This document shows, piece by piece, positions 52,590 through 63,039 of a DNA stretch of 64,000 nucleotides (its first letter is position 1; each line of letters starts with the position of its first letter). The DNA lies in contig CM053156.1 in assembly GCA_028571685.1 (NCBI GenBank), positions 86,121,049-86,185,048 on the forward strand, written 5' to 3'. Made by a program: the position numbers and the translations under genes. This DNA is from Heterohyrax brucei. Taxonomy: Eukaryota; Chordata; Mammalia; Hyracoidea; Procaviidae. The notes under the pieces were generated by a model, which was not told where the DNA came from, ran no database searches, and was given only the letters and a program-made list of their open reading frames with translations.

Positions 52590-53585
52590 AGTATATAGAG
52601 GCTGGAAGAGGTACTGTGAGGATGGATTGCAAATGTTTCTCTAGGCTGTCTTCAAATGTAAAACAAAAGGTATCTGACCAGTTCACAAGTCAGTTAGGTT
52701 TTCAGGTGTAGAGGTCCCTCTTCCCATCTGACAAAGTAAGCGCCACTGTATCCAACCCCAGATGATAAGAAACTAGTTCAGAATACAGCACTGCTACTGC
52801 CCTGATGGCCTCTGCTGACGGGGCCTAGCCTTAGCCAACACTGCATCTAGTACTGGTTTTGTGATAGGAAAGCGGTCTCCTGTGGGCAGGGTCTGGCTCC
52901 CAAGCTAAGAATTAGGCCCAGCTGCGGCCACCGTACCCAAGATGGCATCCTCCACACAGGCAGCAGACAGAGGGGCTAAAGGTGCCGAGAGGTAGTGATT
53001 CCTCTGCTTCTGTTGCAGGGCCCCCAACGTAGGCAGCACTGTGCAAAATCACTACTTTTCTGTCAGAGAAGTGCTGTCCCGTTTACAGGTGCTGGCTCCC
53101 AGGCTAAGAACGAGGTCCCGCTAAAATCTCGGTACCAACAGGGCGTCCCGCACCCTGACCGCGGAGTTCCGCACAAACCCCACTGAGGCAGCTACAAAAC
53201 GAAAGGCTCAAAGTGTCTAGATTAACAGAGTCCCGAGCCTGGCTCTCAGAACATGGGAATTTCGCCTGCCTATCCCCCCAGCAGCGCGTCTGAGTCCAGC
53301 CGCCAGGCAAGGCCCAGCTCCGCCCGCCAGCCGAGACAGAGGAAAAAAAAGTCAGAATGGTGCGTTTACCTTCCGTCCCGAGAGCCGGAGCTAGCCAGGA
53401 GCGGGAGTCAGCGAGAGAGAGGAGGTTTGTCGCTGAGTGGTGTGAAGTCTCAATTAACAGCCCTGTGCCGTGTCCTGAGGCTGATTAGGTGACCGGAAGG
53501 CTCTGTTTGATTGTCAATTCAGGTCTTGGTTTCCAGAGGGATATAAGGAGACGTAGGCTTAGTCCGCCAGCTTGACTCCGCCCCC
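52590..53585 (-). promoter_or_regulatory. L1 5' UTR / internal promoter
   Basis: About 1 kb upstream of ORF1, rich in CpG over 53100-53585, as expected of an L1 internal RNA polymerase II promoter. The first bases contain 'caagctggcgg', one base away from the YY1 site ('caagatggcgg') at the start of human L1. The opposite strand has an exact 'aagatggc' at 52938-52945. Confidence 0.75.
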
Positions 53586-53601
53586 AAAGCAGTGTTTCTT
53601 T
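53586..53601. repeat. L1 target-site duplication, right
   Basis: AAAGCAGTGTTTCTTT, immediately 5' (on the minus strand) of the element's first G run. Confidence 0.93.
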
Positions 53602-53644
53602 GCTGTAGCGTTTACCCTACCTCATGATCCCAGGCTTTTGTGCT

Positions 53645-53816
53645 CTCAAGGGAAATCCTGGTGGTACAGCAGTTGAGACTTACAGCTGCTGATGGAAAGC
53701 TGGGCAGTTGGAATCCACCAGCCCCTTGGAAACCATCTAGGGCCTTTCTCCTCAGTCCTGTAGGGCCTCTACAAGTCAAAATCGACTTGATGGCCATGGG
53801 TTTGGATTTGTTTTGT
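53645..53816 (+). mobile_element. AfroSINE, short form
   Basis: Head 'gaaatcctggtggtacagca', tail 'aaaatcgacttgatggccat', end 'gggtttggatttgttttg'. Confidence 0.9.
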
Positions 53817-53885
53817 TAAAATAAGTTTTCATGGCTGCAGTGGAAACAGTCACCTGGATGGGCCCTAGCTGCCAGCTTCTCGGTT

Positions 53886-54058
53886 ATTGTCGTTATTATC
53901 GGGTGCAGTCAAGTAGATCCCGATTTACAGTGGCCCCGTGTGACACAGCAGCACTGCCCCATGGGGTTTTCTGGGCTGTGATTGCTGCAGAAGCAGACAG
54001 CCAGTTCTTTCTCCCATGGGGCACAGGTGGGTTCAAGTGCAAGGTCTTTGTGCACTAA
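53886..54058 (-). mobile_element. AfroSINE, long form
   Basis: Tail 'tcgggtgcagtcaagtagat', middle 'gctgcagaagcagacagcca', head eroded. The 5' end is missing some bases. Confidence 0.8.
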
Positions 54059-54059
54059 G

Positions 54060-54738
54060 TGCTGAAATTGTCTGGGCTTCTGTTTCCACACCTGTAAAGA
54101 AGGTGGTACAGGAGTTTCACAGGAGATGCTGCCTTTGAGTGTGACGTGAGCCTAGAAGCTGGGCTGTCACGACTGAGCCCAGCTTCCGTGTAAGTGGTGC
54201 AGGCCAGCCCCCTGGCACTGCTCTGCTCCAGAGCACTGCCTGCACCAGGCTGCCTGACACGTGTTCCCTTCGGGGGTTCTCCGGATGGCCCAGTGGACAG
54301 GGCTCAGGTGGGAGCTGGAGAAGCAGCTCTTGAGGCCCTCAGGGGTGTGGAATTCCACCATCAGTGAAGCCGGGCCTTTCTGGGCCAGCCAGCTAGACAG
54401 TGGACTCCCAAGGATCCCCTTGCCCCCAGAACTCCCATCTTGACTCAGAAGAGGTGGCCAGAACCCCTTGAGGTTGGGGTCAGAGCACCCCAGCCCTGCC
54501 AGGAACTACTTGGGATGGGGATGTGAGATGCGAGAAAGCCGTCCAGTGATGTCACTTAATTTTAGCTTGACAATCGGACGGCTAATGAGGTGTCAGCTCA
54601 GAGAGCCATTTATAGCAGCCCCCATCCTGTGCCCCGGGTGGCTCTGTCCATTGGGTTGAACGGATTGTTGCTTAATGACCAGGTGGGTACAGACAAGCAA
54701 ATTCAGTCCAAACTGTGTCAAACAACCATCCAGACTGT
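54060..54738. other. Repeat-poor stretch
   Basis: No repeat recognised. 54545-54610 contains 'agtgatgtcacttaatttta', with an inverted core AGTGATGTCACT, AT-rich sequence and 'ggctaatgagg', suggestive of conserved non-coding DNA but untested. Confidence 0.3.
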
Positions 54739-54739
54739 T

Positions 54740-54885
54740 CCCACTCTTCAGTGATTCATTTAATTCCCAACAGGTATTTCCTGAGCAGTAGCAACGGCAA
54801 CGTGCCAGGCGGTGTTCTCGCCCCGGAGAGCGCAAGAGACGGGTGAATGATCCAGGTCCTCAGACAGTTCACATTCCACCTCTAG
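54740..54885. mobile_element. Ancient L2/MIR-age repeat
   Basis: 'caacaggtatttcctgagca' and 'gtgccaggcggtgttctcg' match old mammal-wide repeat text; it may continue after the SINE and RTE at 55620-55750. Confidence 0.45.
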
Positions 54886-54892
54886 GACTGGA

Positions 54893-55058
54893 AACCCTGG
54901 TGGCGTAGTGGTTAAGTGCTATGGCTGTAACCAGAAGGTTGGCAGTTCAAATCCACAGGTGCTCTGTGGAAACTCTGGGGCAGTTCTGCTCTCTCTGTAG
55001 GGTTTTTCTATGAGGAGTAAAGTAATCCATGGTAGTGGGTTTGATTTGGGGTTCGCTC
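54893..55058 (+). mobile_element. AfroSINE, short form
   Basis: Head 'gaaaccctggtggcgtagtg'. Flanking CTCTAGGA occurs on both sides (54880-54887, 55056-55063), a likely target duplication. The tail is damaged. Confidence 0.88.
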
Positions 55059-55082
55059 TAGGAACAATGGCACCTACTAGAT

Positions 55083-55612
55083 GCTGGCTTTCACCTGCAT
55101 ACAAGGCGATTGGAAACCCCACAGCTTGGGTCACGAGAACCTTAGTCTTTAAAGTGACATCTTTCCCTTTAACACTTCAAGTGGTCTTTTGCAGCAGAAA
55201 CATAGGTGAAATCTAGGCCATCAACAAGGAAGACCAAAGAAGAGTTGGTGCCTTTGAGCTATGATGTTGGTGAAGAATATCGAATGTGCCATGGACCGCC
55301 AAAAGAACAAACAGATCTGTTCTGGAGGAATTCCAACCAGAGTGCTCCTTGGAAGCAAGGATGGCAAGACTGCATCTTAGTCACTTTGACGTATTGTCAG
55401 GAGGGCTCAGTCCTTGGAGAAGGACATCGTATTTGGTAAAACAGAAGGTTAGTGAAAAAAAAAAAGGAAGACCCTCAACGAGAATGGATTGACGCAGTGG
55501 CTACAGCGTAACGGGCTCAGCATGGCGACAGTTAAGGGGCCGGTACAGGACCGGGCAGGCTTTCCTTCTGTTGTACACAGGGTTGGAACTGACTCGATGG
55601 CACCTAACAACG
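55083..55612 (+). mobile_element. RTE LINE 3' copy with a 5' inversion
   Basis: 55083-55197 is RTE text in reverse orientation. 55215-55612 is RTE in forward orientation to the terminus 'ctgactcgatggcacctaac'. The two parts are consecutive in the family order, and only their orientation differs, as left by twin priming. The forward part includes an A-run at 55458-55468. Confidence 0.9.
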
Positions 55613-56929
55613 GCTGTGCCACTGGTGCGAAGCAGCATTCTGGGTACTGGAGAGACAACTGGGAGCAATGTGGACCAAGGCCCAGCCCTCACGGAGTTTA
55701 CAGTCTGTTCAACCCTTTCTGTGAATGAATGTTGGCAAAGCACCTACTGTGTACAGTGGCAATTGCACGGGAGTCTTAGGCTCAGCCCCACTCACTGTCT
55801 GCTGTTGCCGATAAGGCACAGGGCAGAGATCAGGCTTGCATGAGACCGGTGGCTGCCCCTGGTTTAATCACTGGCTTGCTTTGTGACCTCAGGTAAGCCC
55901 ACACCTCCCTGCTCTTCTTCTGTGTCTCTAAGCCAGATGATGGCAGATCTCTGTGCCTGTGTTCCCAGAGGGTGATGTGGGAGTGCCTTGGGTGGCAAAT
56001 GGCCACGTGATTCCATTTCAATAGTCACCATTAGTCTGAATGTGGATTGGGATAAAGATACAGCATCAGCATTTGCAGACCACTGCCCAGCACTTCCCTA
56101 AAGGGCTGTATCTTGGTTAGAAAGTGAAGAGAGCAATCTCGTGAAGCTGAGGCCATGGCACTGCAGTAGAGTATGATGAAATCTTTAAGGGGGCAAAGAC
56201 TAGGGGCCGGTATATGGGGCCTTAGAGGGTCCAGCATCTTCAGCATCATGCTTGAGGTCCCTGGTGCCATGGTCCCTGACATCTCAACTGTGAGCTCCTG
56301 CCACTGGGGAAAGACAGGACATACTCTTCAGGCAGGTCTTTGGATGAATATGCACCTACTTCCTGGTGTGCATGGTCCCAGGAGTCCCTCTGGGCCCAAT
56401 GGGGCTGCCCTTGAGGATTACTGTATGGGACCCTCATGGAGCTTTGGTGTCGACCCCATGCCACAGGACCCTTGCACGTGTTATTGTTCCTCAGCCTAGC
56501 CTGTTCTCCATCCCTGCCAGGCTCAGGCTTGATCCCTTGTTTGGTCACCACCTGCAGGGAGCCCTCTTGGTCTGAGTTTGGGTACTTCTCCTCTTCTCAG
56601 CTGGGCTGGAGTCCTGGGACCAGAGGACAGGCTCCTGGCTTGCTGTGCCCACCTCTGGCCTGCAGAGCTGAGACCAAGGTCCACCCTTGGTTGGTGGTCT
56701 GTTGAAGAAGCAGGCAGGTTGCACCTTGGACTTGGGGGTCGGGCTTCTGTAGATACTACTTTCCTGAAGAACAGAATGACATTCCAGGAACAAGAAGAGC
56801 TCTGGCCTGGGGAAGACAGACACAGGCCCCCTGACCTTGGGGTGGGGGGGCATCTGCTTGTGCATGTCTCTCCCTCCTTGGGACTTTCTCAGGAACCCTG
56901 GGGTGGGCAGTAGGCACATGGTGGGCAGT
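55613..56929. other. Mostly unassigned, with a possible MIR
   Basis: 55840-55920 resembles plus-strand MIR ('cttgctttgtgacctcaggt'). The rest is unassigned. Confidence 0.4.
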
Positions 56930-57085
56930 AGTGGGCAGAGATACTTTCTGAGAATTGGGTGGGTCACTCAGGCTCAGTTTCTCCATCTATAAAATGGGCT
57001 AAAAGCAGCATCCACATCTCAAAGCATTGTTGGGAGGGCTGGCGTTGACATGTGCTCAGTGTTCAACAAGTGTTAACTATTTTTA
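56930..57085 (+). mobile_element. MIR
   Basis: 'ctcagtttctccatctataa', 'aatgggctaaaagcagcatc' and 'gtgttcaacaagtgttaact' are in MIR order. Confidence 0.8.
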
Positions 57086-57106
57086 TGCAGTTATTTGTCA
57101 GTGGAA

Positions 57107-57260
57107 ACCTTGGTGGCTCAGTAGTTAAGAGCTACTTCTGCTCACCAAAAGGCCAGCAGTTTGAATCCACCAGGTGCTCCTTGGAAACTCTGGGTGGGTG
57201 TTCTGTCCTACAAGGTTGCTGTGAGTCAAAATTGACTCAACAGCAATAGTGGTGCACGCG
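57107..57260 (+). mobile_element. AfroSINE, short form
   Basis: Head 'gaaaccttggtggctcagta', tail 'gtgagtcaaaattgactcaa'. The (TG)n tract directly follows the tail. Confidence 0.92.
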
Positions 57261-57271
57261 TGTGTGCGTGC

Positions 57272-57274
<3 letters not shown>

Positions 57275-57313
<39 letters not shown>
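57275..57313. repeat. (TG)19 microsatellite
   Basis: Nineteen uninterrupted TG units, preceded by imperfect 'gcgtgtgtgcgtg'. Probably grew from the T/G-rich SINE end. Confidence 0.98.
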
Positions 57314-57314
<1 letters not shown>

Positions 57315-57329
57315 TATTGCTTCATGCTT

Positions 57330-57460
57330 CCCTACCACAACCCAGTTAGATCACTGTGATCATACCCATTTCTCTACTGAGGAAAACTGAGGCTCAGGGG
57401 CCCGAACAGCTGCCAAGTCACAGGTGCAGGGCTGAGAACCTTGATGTGGCAGAGGTCCAG
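57330..57460 (-). mobile_element. MIR
   Basis: 'ctgaggaaaactgaggctca' and 'gctgccaagtcacaggtgca' are reverse MIR core. Confidence 0.7.
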
Positions 57461-57549
57461 GCACAGACTGGGAGAGCCAAACCTAGACCCAACCTGACTC
57501 CTCACGACCTTGTCCCTACAGGAGAGAGTCGACCTGACCCACAGGGGTT

Positions 57550-57672
57550 CTAAGTCTGTCACTGTTACAGAAGCAGACTGCCACATCCTTCTGTCTCAGA
57601 GCGGCTGGTGGGTTTGCACGGCCAAGCTTCCGGCCAGCAGCTGAGCACTGAACCACGGAGCTGCCAGAGCAC
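57550..57672 (-). mobile_element. AfroSINE, long form, 5' part
   Basis: 'cagaagcagactgccacatc', 'gagcggctggtgggtttgca', then the head. The 3' third is missing. Confidence 0.8.
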
Positions 57673-58399
57673 TTTTCGGGCAGAGCAGAGGCCCGGAATT
57701 CTCTCTGGAATGCCACCTCCACCATCGTTGGTGGGAAAAAAGCAAACCAAAGAAGAAAAATGAGGAAAAAAAACAACAACCTCTAATCAGCTCTGCATGA
57801 TTACAGCCCAAGCGCCTCTCCTGGCAGGAGAGGACGAAATTTTACTATTTTAGGTAGGCGAGCAACACTTCTTGTCTAGACGCCGGGGGAATGTTCAGAC
57901 AGAGTTGTTTTCAGTGCTCTGGCCAGCACAACACTGCCATGCTCCCTAGAAGCTTGGCTTCCGGCTGTCATTTGCTCTGAGTTTTTGAGCGGATATCACA
58001 GTCCCAGCCCTGCACCAGTGTCCGGTCGCTAAGACCAGAGCAATCCAGCACATTCTAGCAAGTTCCAGCGGGCCCTGGAGATGCTGGCCAGAGCACTGCC
58101 TTCTCCCAATCAAGCTGCTCGCCTATCAGTAACAGCGAGGTTGATTGGGACGTGGGCTTTACCACACTTGGGGCCCGAGCCCCTGATATCAGGATGACGA
58201 CAGTGCCAGTGGTCTCATTAAAGCCATCGTCAGCTTTCAGAAAGCTTTTTGGGGCCACAGTGAGTCTAGCAGTAGGCGAGAAGGGTGTGAGAGCAGGGGC
58301 TTTGCTTGGTTTCCCTCTTCTTGTTGTCTAGGGTGGCACACAGAGCCAGCTCCTGCTGCCCATGCTGTGCTCCAGTGCTGGAGACAGGGCTGGAGTTTG
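57673..58399. other. Repeat-poor stretch
   Basis: No repeat recognised; an A-rich patch lies at 57737-57778. No exon. Confidence 0.35.
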
Positions 58400-58745
58400 A
58401 GTCTAGCTCTCTTCTAAGTCAGCTGTACAGCCCTCGTAGAGACCATCCCTGCTCTGTGCCTCAGTTTCCTCATTTATAACATGGGTCAGAGCTGCTGGGG
58501 TCCCAGGCTTGCTTAGTTGGTGGAAATGGATGCTCGCACCCTGATAAATCCCAATTCACCACACTGTGCAGTATCAGGACATGGCTGGAGATGCTGAGAA
58601 ACAGTCCAGATCCAGTTGGTCTTTGCACTCCCAGCAGCTGCCATTTGAGGAGTACAGGCTGTGAAGTCAGCACTGAATAGCACTCTCTGTTGGCAGATGG
58701 GGAAACTGAGGCTCAGAGCCAAGCAGAGGCAGGACCAAGTCTAGA
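58400..58745. mobile_element. Two MIR fragments in opposite orientation
   Basis: 58400-58490 plus ('ctgtgcctcagtttcctcat') and 58655-58745 minus ('gatggggaaactgaggctca'). Confidence 0.65.
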
Positions 58746-59100
58746 AGGCTGGACCTCCTGCCCTCCCTGGCCTGGTCTTTGGTCACACATATTTTCTGAG
58801 CATCACCTCTCTGGCTGACACAGTCAAGACCTCAGTGGCTGAGCAGAGCAGATGGATCCTAGCCATCTAAACTGCACTGTTGGCCATCTCGTCCCTACGA
58901 GGCAGGAGAGAGCTTCCTGAGCGGCTGCTGGGAGCCAGGCTAGGACTACCTGGCCTACTGTATGTACCATTAGGGGCGCAACGTTAGTGGGGTGCAAGGC
59001 ATCAGAATCGCTGATGTCCTTTTATCAGAGTTGCCAAAACCTTCCCAGGAAGGTTTAAAACTTACTCTATGACAAAAATTGTCACTGTGATGACTGGTAT
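58746..59100. other. No feature recognised
   Basis: Unassigned. Confidence 0.4.
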
Positions 59101-59225
59101 AAGTAAGGAGCCCAGGTGGCACTCAGCAAAGTGCTTAGCTGTTAACTGAGAGGTTGATGGCTTGAACTCACCCAGAGGTCTCCTCGGCAGAAAGACCTGA
59201 AGACATGCCTCCATCAAGATTATTG

Positions 59226-59428
59226 CTGCTAGGGGCCGTTGAGTCCGTGTCAACTCATAGTGACTTTGTGGAGCAGAGGAGAGCTACCCTAGGGGGGTTT
59301 CTAGGCTGCATAATCTTTAGGAAGCAGAGAAAGGCCAGGTCTCCTCCTTCCGAGCTGTGGGTGGATTTGAGCCACTGACCTTTTGGTTAGCAGCTAAGCA
59401 CTTAATCATTGCAGCACTAGGCTGCTTC
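59226..59428 (-). mobile_element. AfroSINE, long form, within the insert
   Basis: Tail 'ggccgttgagtccgtgtcaa', middle 'taatctttaggaagcagaga', head 'cattgcagcactaggctgc'. It lies just beyond the RTE's 3' end and in the same orientation as that RTE. Confidence 0.88.
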
Positions 59429-59439
59429 CTCCAGGATCA

Positions 59440-60195
59440 CTGTGGTTGTTGTTGGGGGCCGTTGAGTCAGTTCTGACTCCTGGTGATCCTGTGCACAATA
59501 TGACAAACACTGCTCCATCCTGCGCCGTGCCCATGATCACTGTTATGTTTGAGCCCATCGCTGCGGCCACTGAGTCAATCTATTGTGTTGACGGTCTTCC
59601 TCTTTTCTGCTGGCCCTCCACTCTGCCAATAATAATGTCCTTCTCCAGGGACTGATCCCTCCTGACGACATGTCCAAAGTATGTGAGATGTAATCTCATC
59701 GTCTTTGCTTCATCTTTGCACACTGGTTGTGCTTCCAGAACGGATCCGTTGGTTCTTTTGGCAGTCCATGGGACAGTCAATATTCTTCTCCAACACCACA
59801 ACTCACAGGTGTGAGTTCTTCTGTCTTCCTATTCGCAGCCCAGCTTTTGCACGCCTATGATGCAACTGAAAATACCATGGTTTGGGTCAGGTGTACCTTA
59901 GTCTTCAAGGTGACATCTTTACTTTTCAACACCTTAAGGAGGTCTTTTGCAACAGATTTTCCCAATGTAACGTGTCTTTTGATTCCTTGGCTGCTGTTTC
60001 CATGGATATTAATTGTGCTTCCAAGTAAAATGAAATCCTTGACAACCTCAATCTTTTCTCCACTTATCATGAGGCTGCTTACTATTCCAGTTGTGAGGAT
60101 TTTTGTTTTCTGCATGTTGGGATTTCATCCATGCTGCAGGCTGTGGTCTTTGATCTTCATCAGTGAGTTCTTCAGTCCTCTTTACTTTCAGAAAG
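59440..60195 (-). mobile_element. RTE LINE 3' portion
   Basis: About 755 bp from the terminus 'gttgttgttgggggccgttg' to RT-side text 'gtctttgatcttcatcagtg'. A minus frame at 59855-60115 keeps 86 codons of the post-catalytic block. Confidence 0.92.
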
Positions 60196-60295
60196 CGCTT
60201 CAAAGATTCCAGCCTGGAAAACCTATCGGACAGCTCTACCGTGTCACGTGGGGTCGCTGTGAGTTGGAATCAACTCAACAGCACCTAACAAAAAC

Positions 60296-60824
60296 AACTA
60301 CAGCAAATACATCGATGTAATGAGAGACCAGACGTCTGGTCACAGGCATGAATTAGTCCATTGTGTTGCCTGATGCTCATCGTTCCCGGATTTTCCCACG
60401 ACACTTAAGAGAAGCTCAATGTCTTTCGTCTCTTCCTGAGCACCTGCACGGGTGACGTCTGTGCGGACGTCACTCTCCACCTTGCTCAAGCACCAGCGTC
60501 AACCACAACACGCAGGTCATGCACTCACTTGCCTTTAAGCCCAGACTTGAGTTGTTATTTTGTTTTAGGTTATTGATTACCCAAACCACATGTTGTTTTA
60601 CTCCCAACCTGACTGTACAGCACCTCAGAAACCCTTGCCAAGCAAGCCAGCAGCCCACATCTCAGTTGATTAGTGTCCCATCTGCTTGCAGAACCCTTGC
60701 TGTAGACCCAGCTCTCTGAGGAGGGTCCTCAGGGCTTTACAGGGAGGCCCTGGTTATGAACCAGATCCATTCCTGAGTCAGAACAGGTGTGTAGAGTTCT
60801 CAGGTAGCCTTACCTTAGTGCCAG
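60296..60824. other. Unique stretch with palindromes
   Basis: No repeat recognised. Three CpG-containing palindromes lie at 60308-60319, 60326-60341 and 60452-60473 (see findings). 60530-60600 is AT-richer. Confidence 0.5.
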
Positions 60825-60825
60825 A

Positions 60826-60990
60826 GAAGCCCTGGTAGGACAGTGGATTAGGGCTCAGCTGCTAACTCAGAGGTCAGCAGTTCAAATCCATCCCTGCTCC
60901 TTGGACGCCCTATGAGATGGTTCTACTCTGTCCTGTAGGGTCGTCATGAATCAGAGCCAACTTGATGGCCACGAGTTCGGTCTTTTGGTT
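60826..60990 (+). mobile_element. AfroSINE, short form
   Basis: Head 'gaagccctggtaggacagtg', tail 'catgaatcagagccaacttg', T/G-rich end. Confidence 0.9.
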
Positions 60991-60999
60991 GTTATTTGT

Positions 61000-61271
61000 T
61001 TATTTAGTGTAAAACAAAGCTCAAAGCCTTTTCAGTGACTGAAAATCTGCACCTATACAGCAAGTGGCGATAATGGTGATGAAGAATTTGTTGCACAGCA
61101 CAGGTGGCTTCCCATATTTCAAAGTGAGAGCAGAGTCACCTGACACTGAAAGGCAAGCATGAGTTGTCCCTAAGTTGGACACGTTCATAATCCAGGGCCT
61201 TGCCTTATCGTACCTCCTTTCAGCCCCAGAACCATCCCTGGCGGTGGGCAACACCATTCTCCTATTTTACA
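61000..61271. other. No feature recognised
   Basis: Unassigned. Confidence 0.4.
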
Positions 61272-61650
61272 GACAGTGTGGGAGTTAGAAGAATAGTCCC
61301 CTCCAAAGACGTCCACTTCCTGATGTCAGCAAGCTGTGACCATGCTAGATCACATGGCAAAGGGAAATTAAGGCCCCAAGTGAAATTTAGTTTGCTAATC
61401 AGATGACCTTGAGATGGGGACATGATCCTGGACTCTGCTGGGCCCGGTGCAGTCACAGGGCTCTTTAAGAGGAAGAGAGAAGAGCCAGGATCAGGGATAC
61501 AGGATGTCAGAAGACTCTGCTGGCCTTGAAGCTGAAAAAGCTGAGGAAACCATTTCTCCCTGGGAGCCTCCAGAAGGGACAAGATCTGTGTCAAACTTCT
61601 GTAAGAGAATGAAACCATGTTCTTTTAAGAGACTAGACTTGTGGTCATTC
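61272..61650 (+). mobile_element. MLT1-type LTR
   Basis: 'gactctgctgggcccggtgc', 'gctaatcagatgaccttgag', 'agggatacaggatgtcag' and 'gggagcctccagaagggac' are in MLT1 order. Confidence 0.75.
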
Positions 61651-61699
61651 GTGGCAACATCCATAGGAAATGTGTACGGCTGAGTTATAAGGTCAGATA

Positions 61700-62170
61700 T
61701 CTGTGCAATGAAAGAGCTGCATTAAACCTAGCCCTCAGTAATTGGCTCTAGGGCGGATGTGTGTGCAAGGCTGATGAATCTGCGGCAGTCCTGGGGCTTC
61801 GGCTGCCCTCACAAGGAAGGGCACACTCTCTCCACCACGGTTGTTGAGGGGACACCACAGGTGTTGCCTGGAGATGCCACCACTGGGGTACAGTATGTCT
61901 GAATGACAGAGAGAACCATGTCAAGAGGAGAAGCAAGATGGTAACAAAGTTCGAGCCCCTGGATACCAGCATACCTGAAACCCTTCATGTCTTTCCAGTT
62001 CCAAGAACCAACACATGAGTGACCCCTTTGGCTCATTTTGCCGGGAATCCCGTCACTCACAATTGAAGGGCTCCTGGCCATCTCAGGATTTGAACTTGGT
62101 CTTGCTGTTCCTTCTACAAGCTCTCCCGGCATTTCAGAAAGAAAACAAACACTCCCATGTTGAAGAGACT
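61700..62170. mobile_element. Possible ancient LTR-like repeat
   Basis: 'aaagagctgcattaaaccta' and 'aaacccttcatgtctttcca' resemble old LTR text. Not assignable. Confidence 0.3.
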
Positions 62171-62214
62171 TAGAATGATGTGAGCTTACAAACGCACCAC
62201 CTTGAGAAGCCCTT

Positions 62215-62330
62215 CTACCTTCCACTTGGGGCTTTTTACAAAAACTGAGGTACAGAGAGGGTAGGTGGCCAGCCAAGGTCACACAACAGACTGGTGTGGC
62301 CTCTGTGCCACCGAGCATTCCCTGTAGCCC
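62215..62330 (-). mobile_element. MIR fragment
   Basis: 'aaaaactgaggtacagagag' and 'ccagccaaggtcacacaaca' are reverse MIR core. Confidence 0.7.
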
Positions 62331-63034
62331 TCCACAGCAATAAGAGGCTACAAGACTATGACTTCTGGACAGTTTCTGCTGACAGAACCCAGGAAAGAAC
62401 CAAGCTTGCCCGGTCTGGGCTTTGCCACACTCGTAACGCACTCCACACCTTCCTGTGGACGAGGCTTTAGAAGTCAGCCTTCTGGCCAACCCACCCCTTA
62501 CCCAGGACTGGCCTGGAAGTCATTTGAGGGGTCTGCCCATCTGGTGAGCTGTGGTTGTACAGCTATTATTTCCCAGACGAGAGAGTTTCTTCCTGGTCCC
62601 CCAGACTCTCTGGCCCCCCTCAAAGCACTGCCAACGTAAGAACGTGCCAGAGGCAGCTTCACAGGCCTGCGGTCTCTGCCGCTTCCATGCCATGCTCCCC
62701 AGGACAGACGGTTCCACTTACCGTGTGGGGTGGAGCCCAGAACCCGAGGCCCAAGATGATGCTAGGGAACCAGACACATCAGACGCCCGGCCAGCTCTGG
62801 CGTCCCATGCAGACCAAGATGCTCCCTCTGTTCGGCGAACCCTCGGCTCTACCTGCTTCTGTTTTGATTTCATCTGTTTTGCCCATCTTGCTGTCATTTC
62901 CTCATAATCTTCCTGCACTCTTGCTGTGTCCATGCAGGAGGACCGTCCCCCCACCCCTGTGGCTGGTCACCCAGACCAGACCCTAGGTTTGTGATCGTGA
63001 ACCAGACGTTTACTGAGCCCTCACCGTGTGCTAC
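62331..63034. other. No feature recognised
   Basis: Unassigned. Overlapping open frames at 62551-62986 look random. Confidence 0.4.
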
Positions 63035-63039
63035 ATGGT

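Larger units (their letters stand above)
46470..53585 (-). mobile_element. Full-length L1 retrotransposon with target-site duplications
   Basis: A 7.1-kb antisense L1. The minus strand begins 'gggggcggagtcaagctggc' (53585) and ends in an interrupted A-rich tail after an AATAAA (about 46481). Flanks AAAGCACTGTTTCTTT (46454-46469) and AAAGCAGTGTTTCTTT (53586-53601) are a 16-bp duplication with one mismatch. It holds a 5' UTR of about 1 kb, an intact ORF1, a broken ORF2 and a 3' UTR of about 0.9 kb with a G-rich tract. Full length plus near-identical duplications indicate a comparatively recent insertion. Confidence 0.96.
59106..60292 (+). mobile_element. AfroSINE, long form, split by a SINE-RTE insert
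   Basis: Left half 59106-59222 (head to 'tccatcaagatta'), right half 60204-60292 ('caaagattccagcctggaaa' to the tail 'ggaatcaactcaacagcacc'). The overlap at the break is a likely duplication of about 14 bp. Everything between is inserted. Confidence 0.8.
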
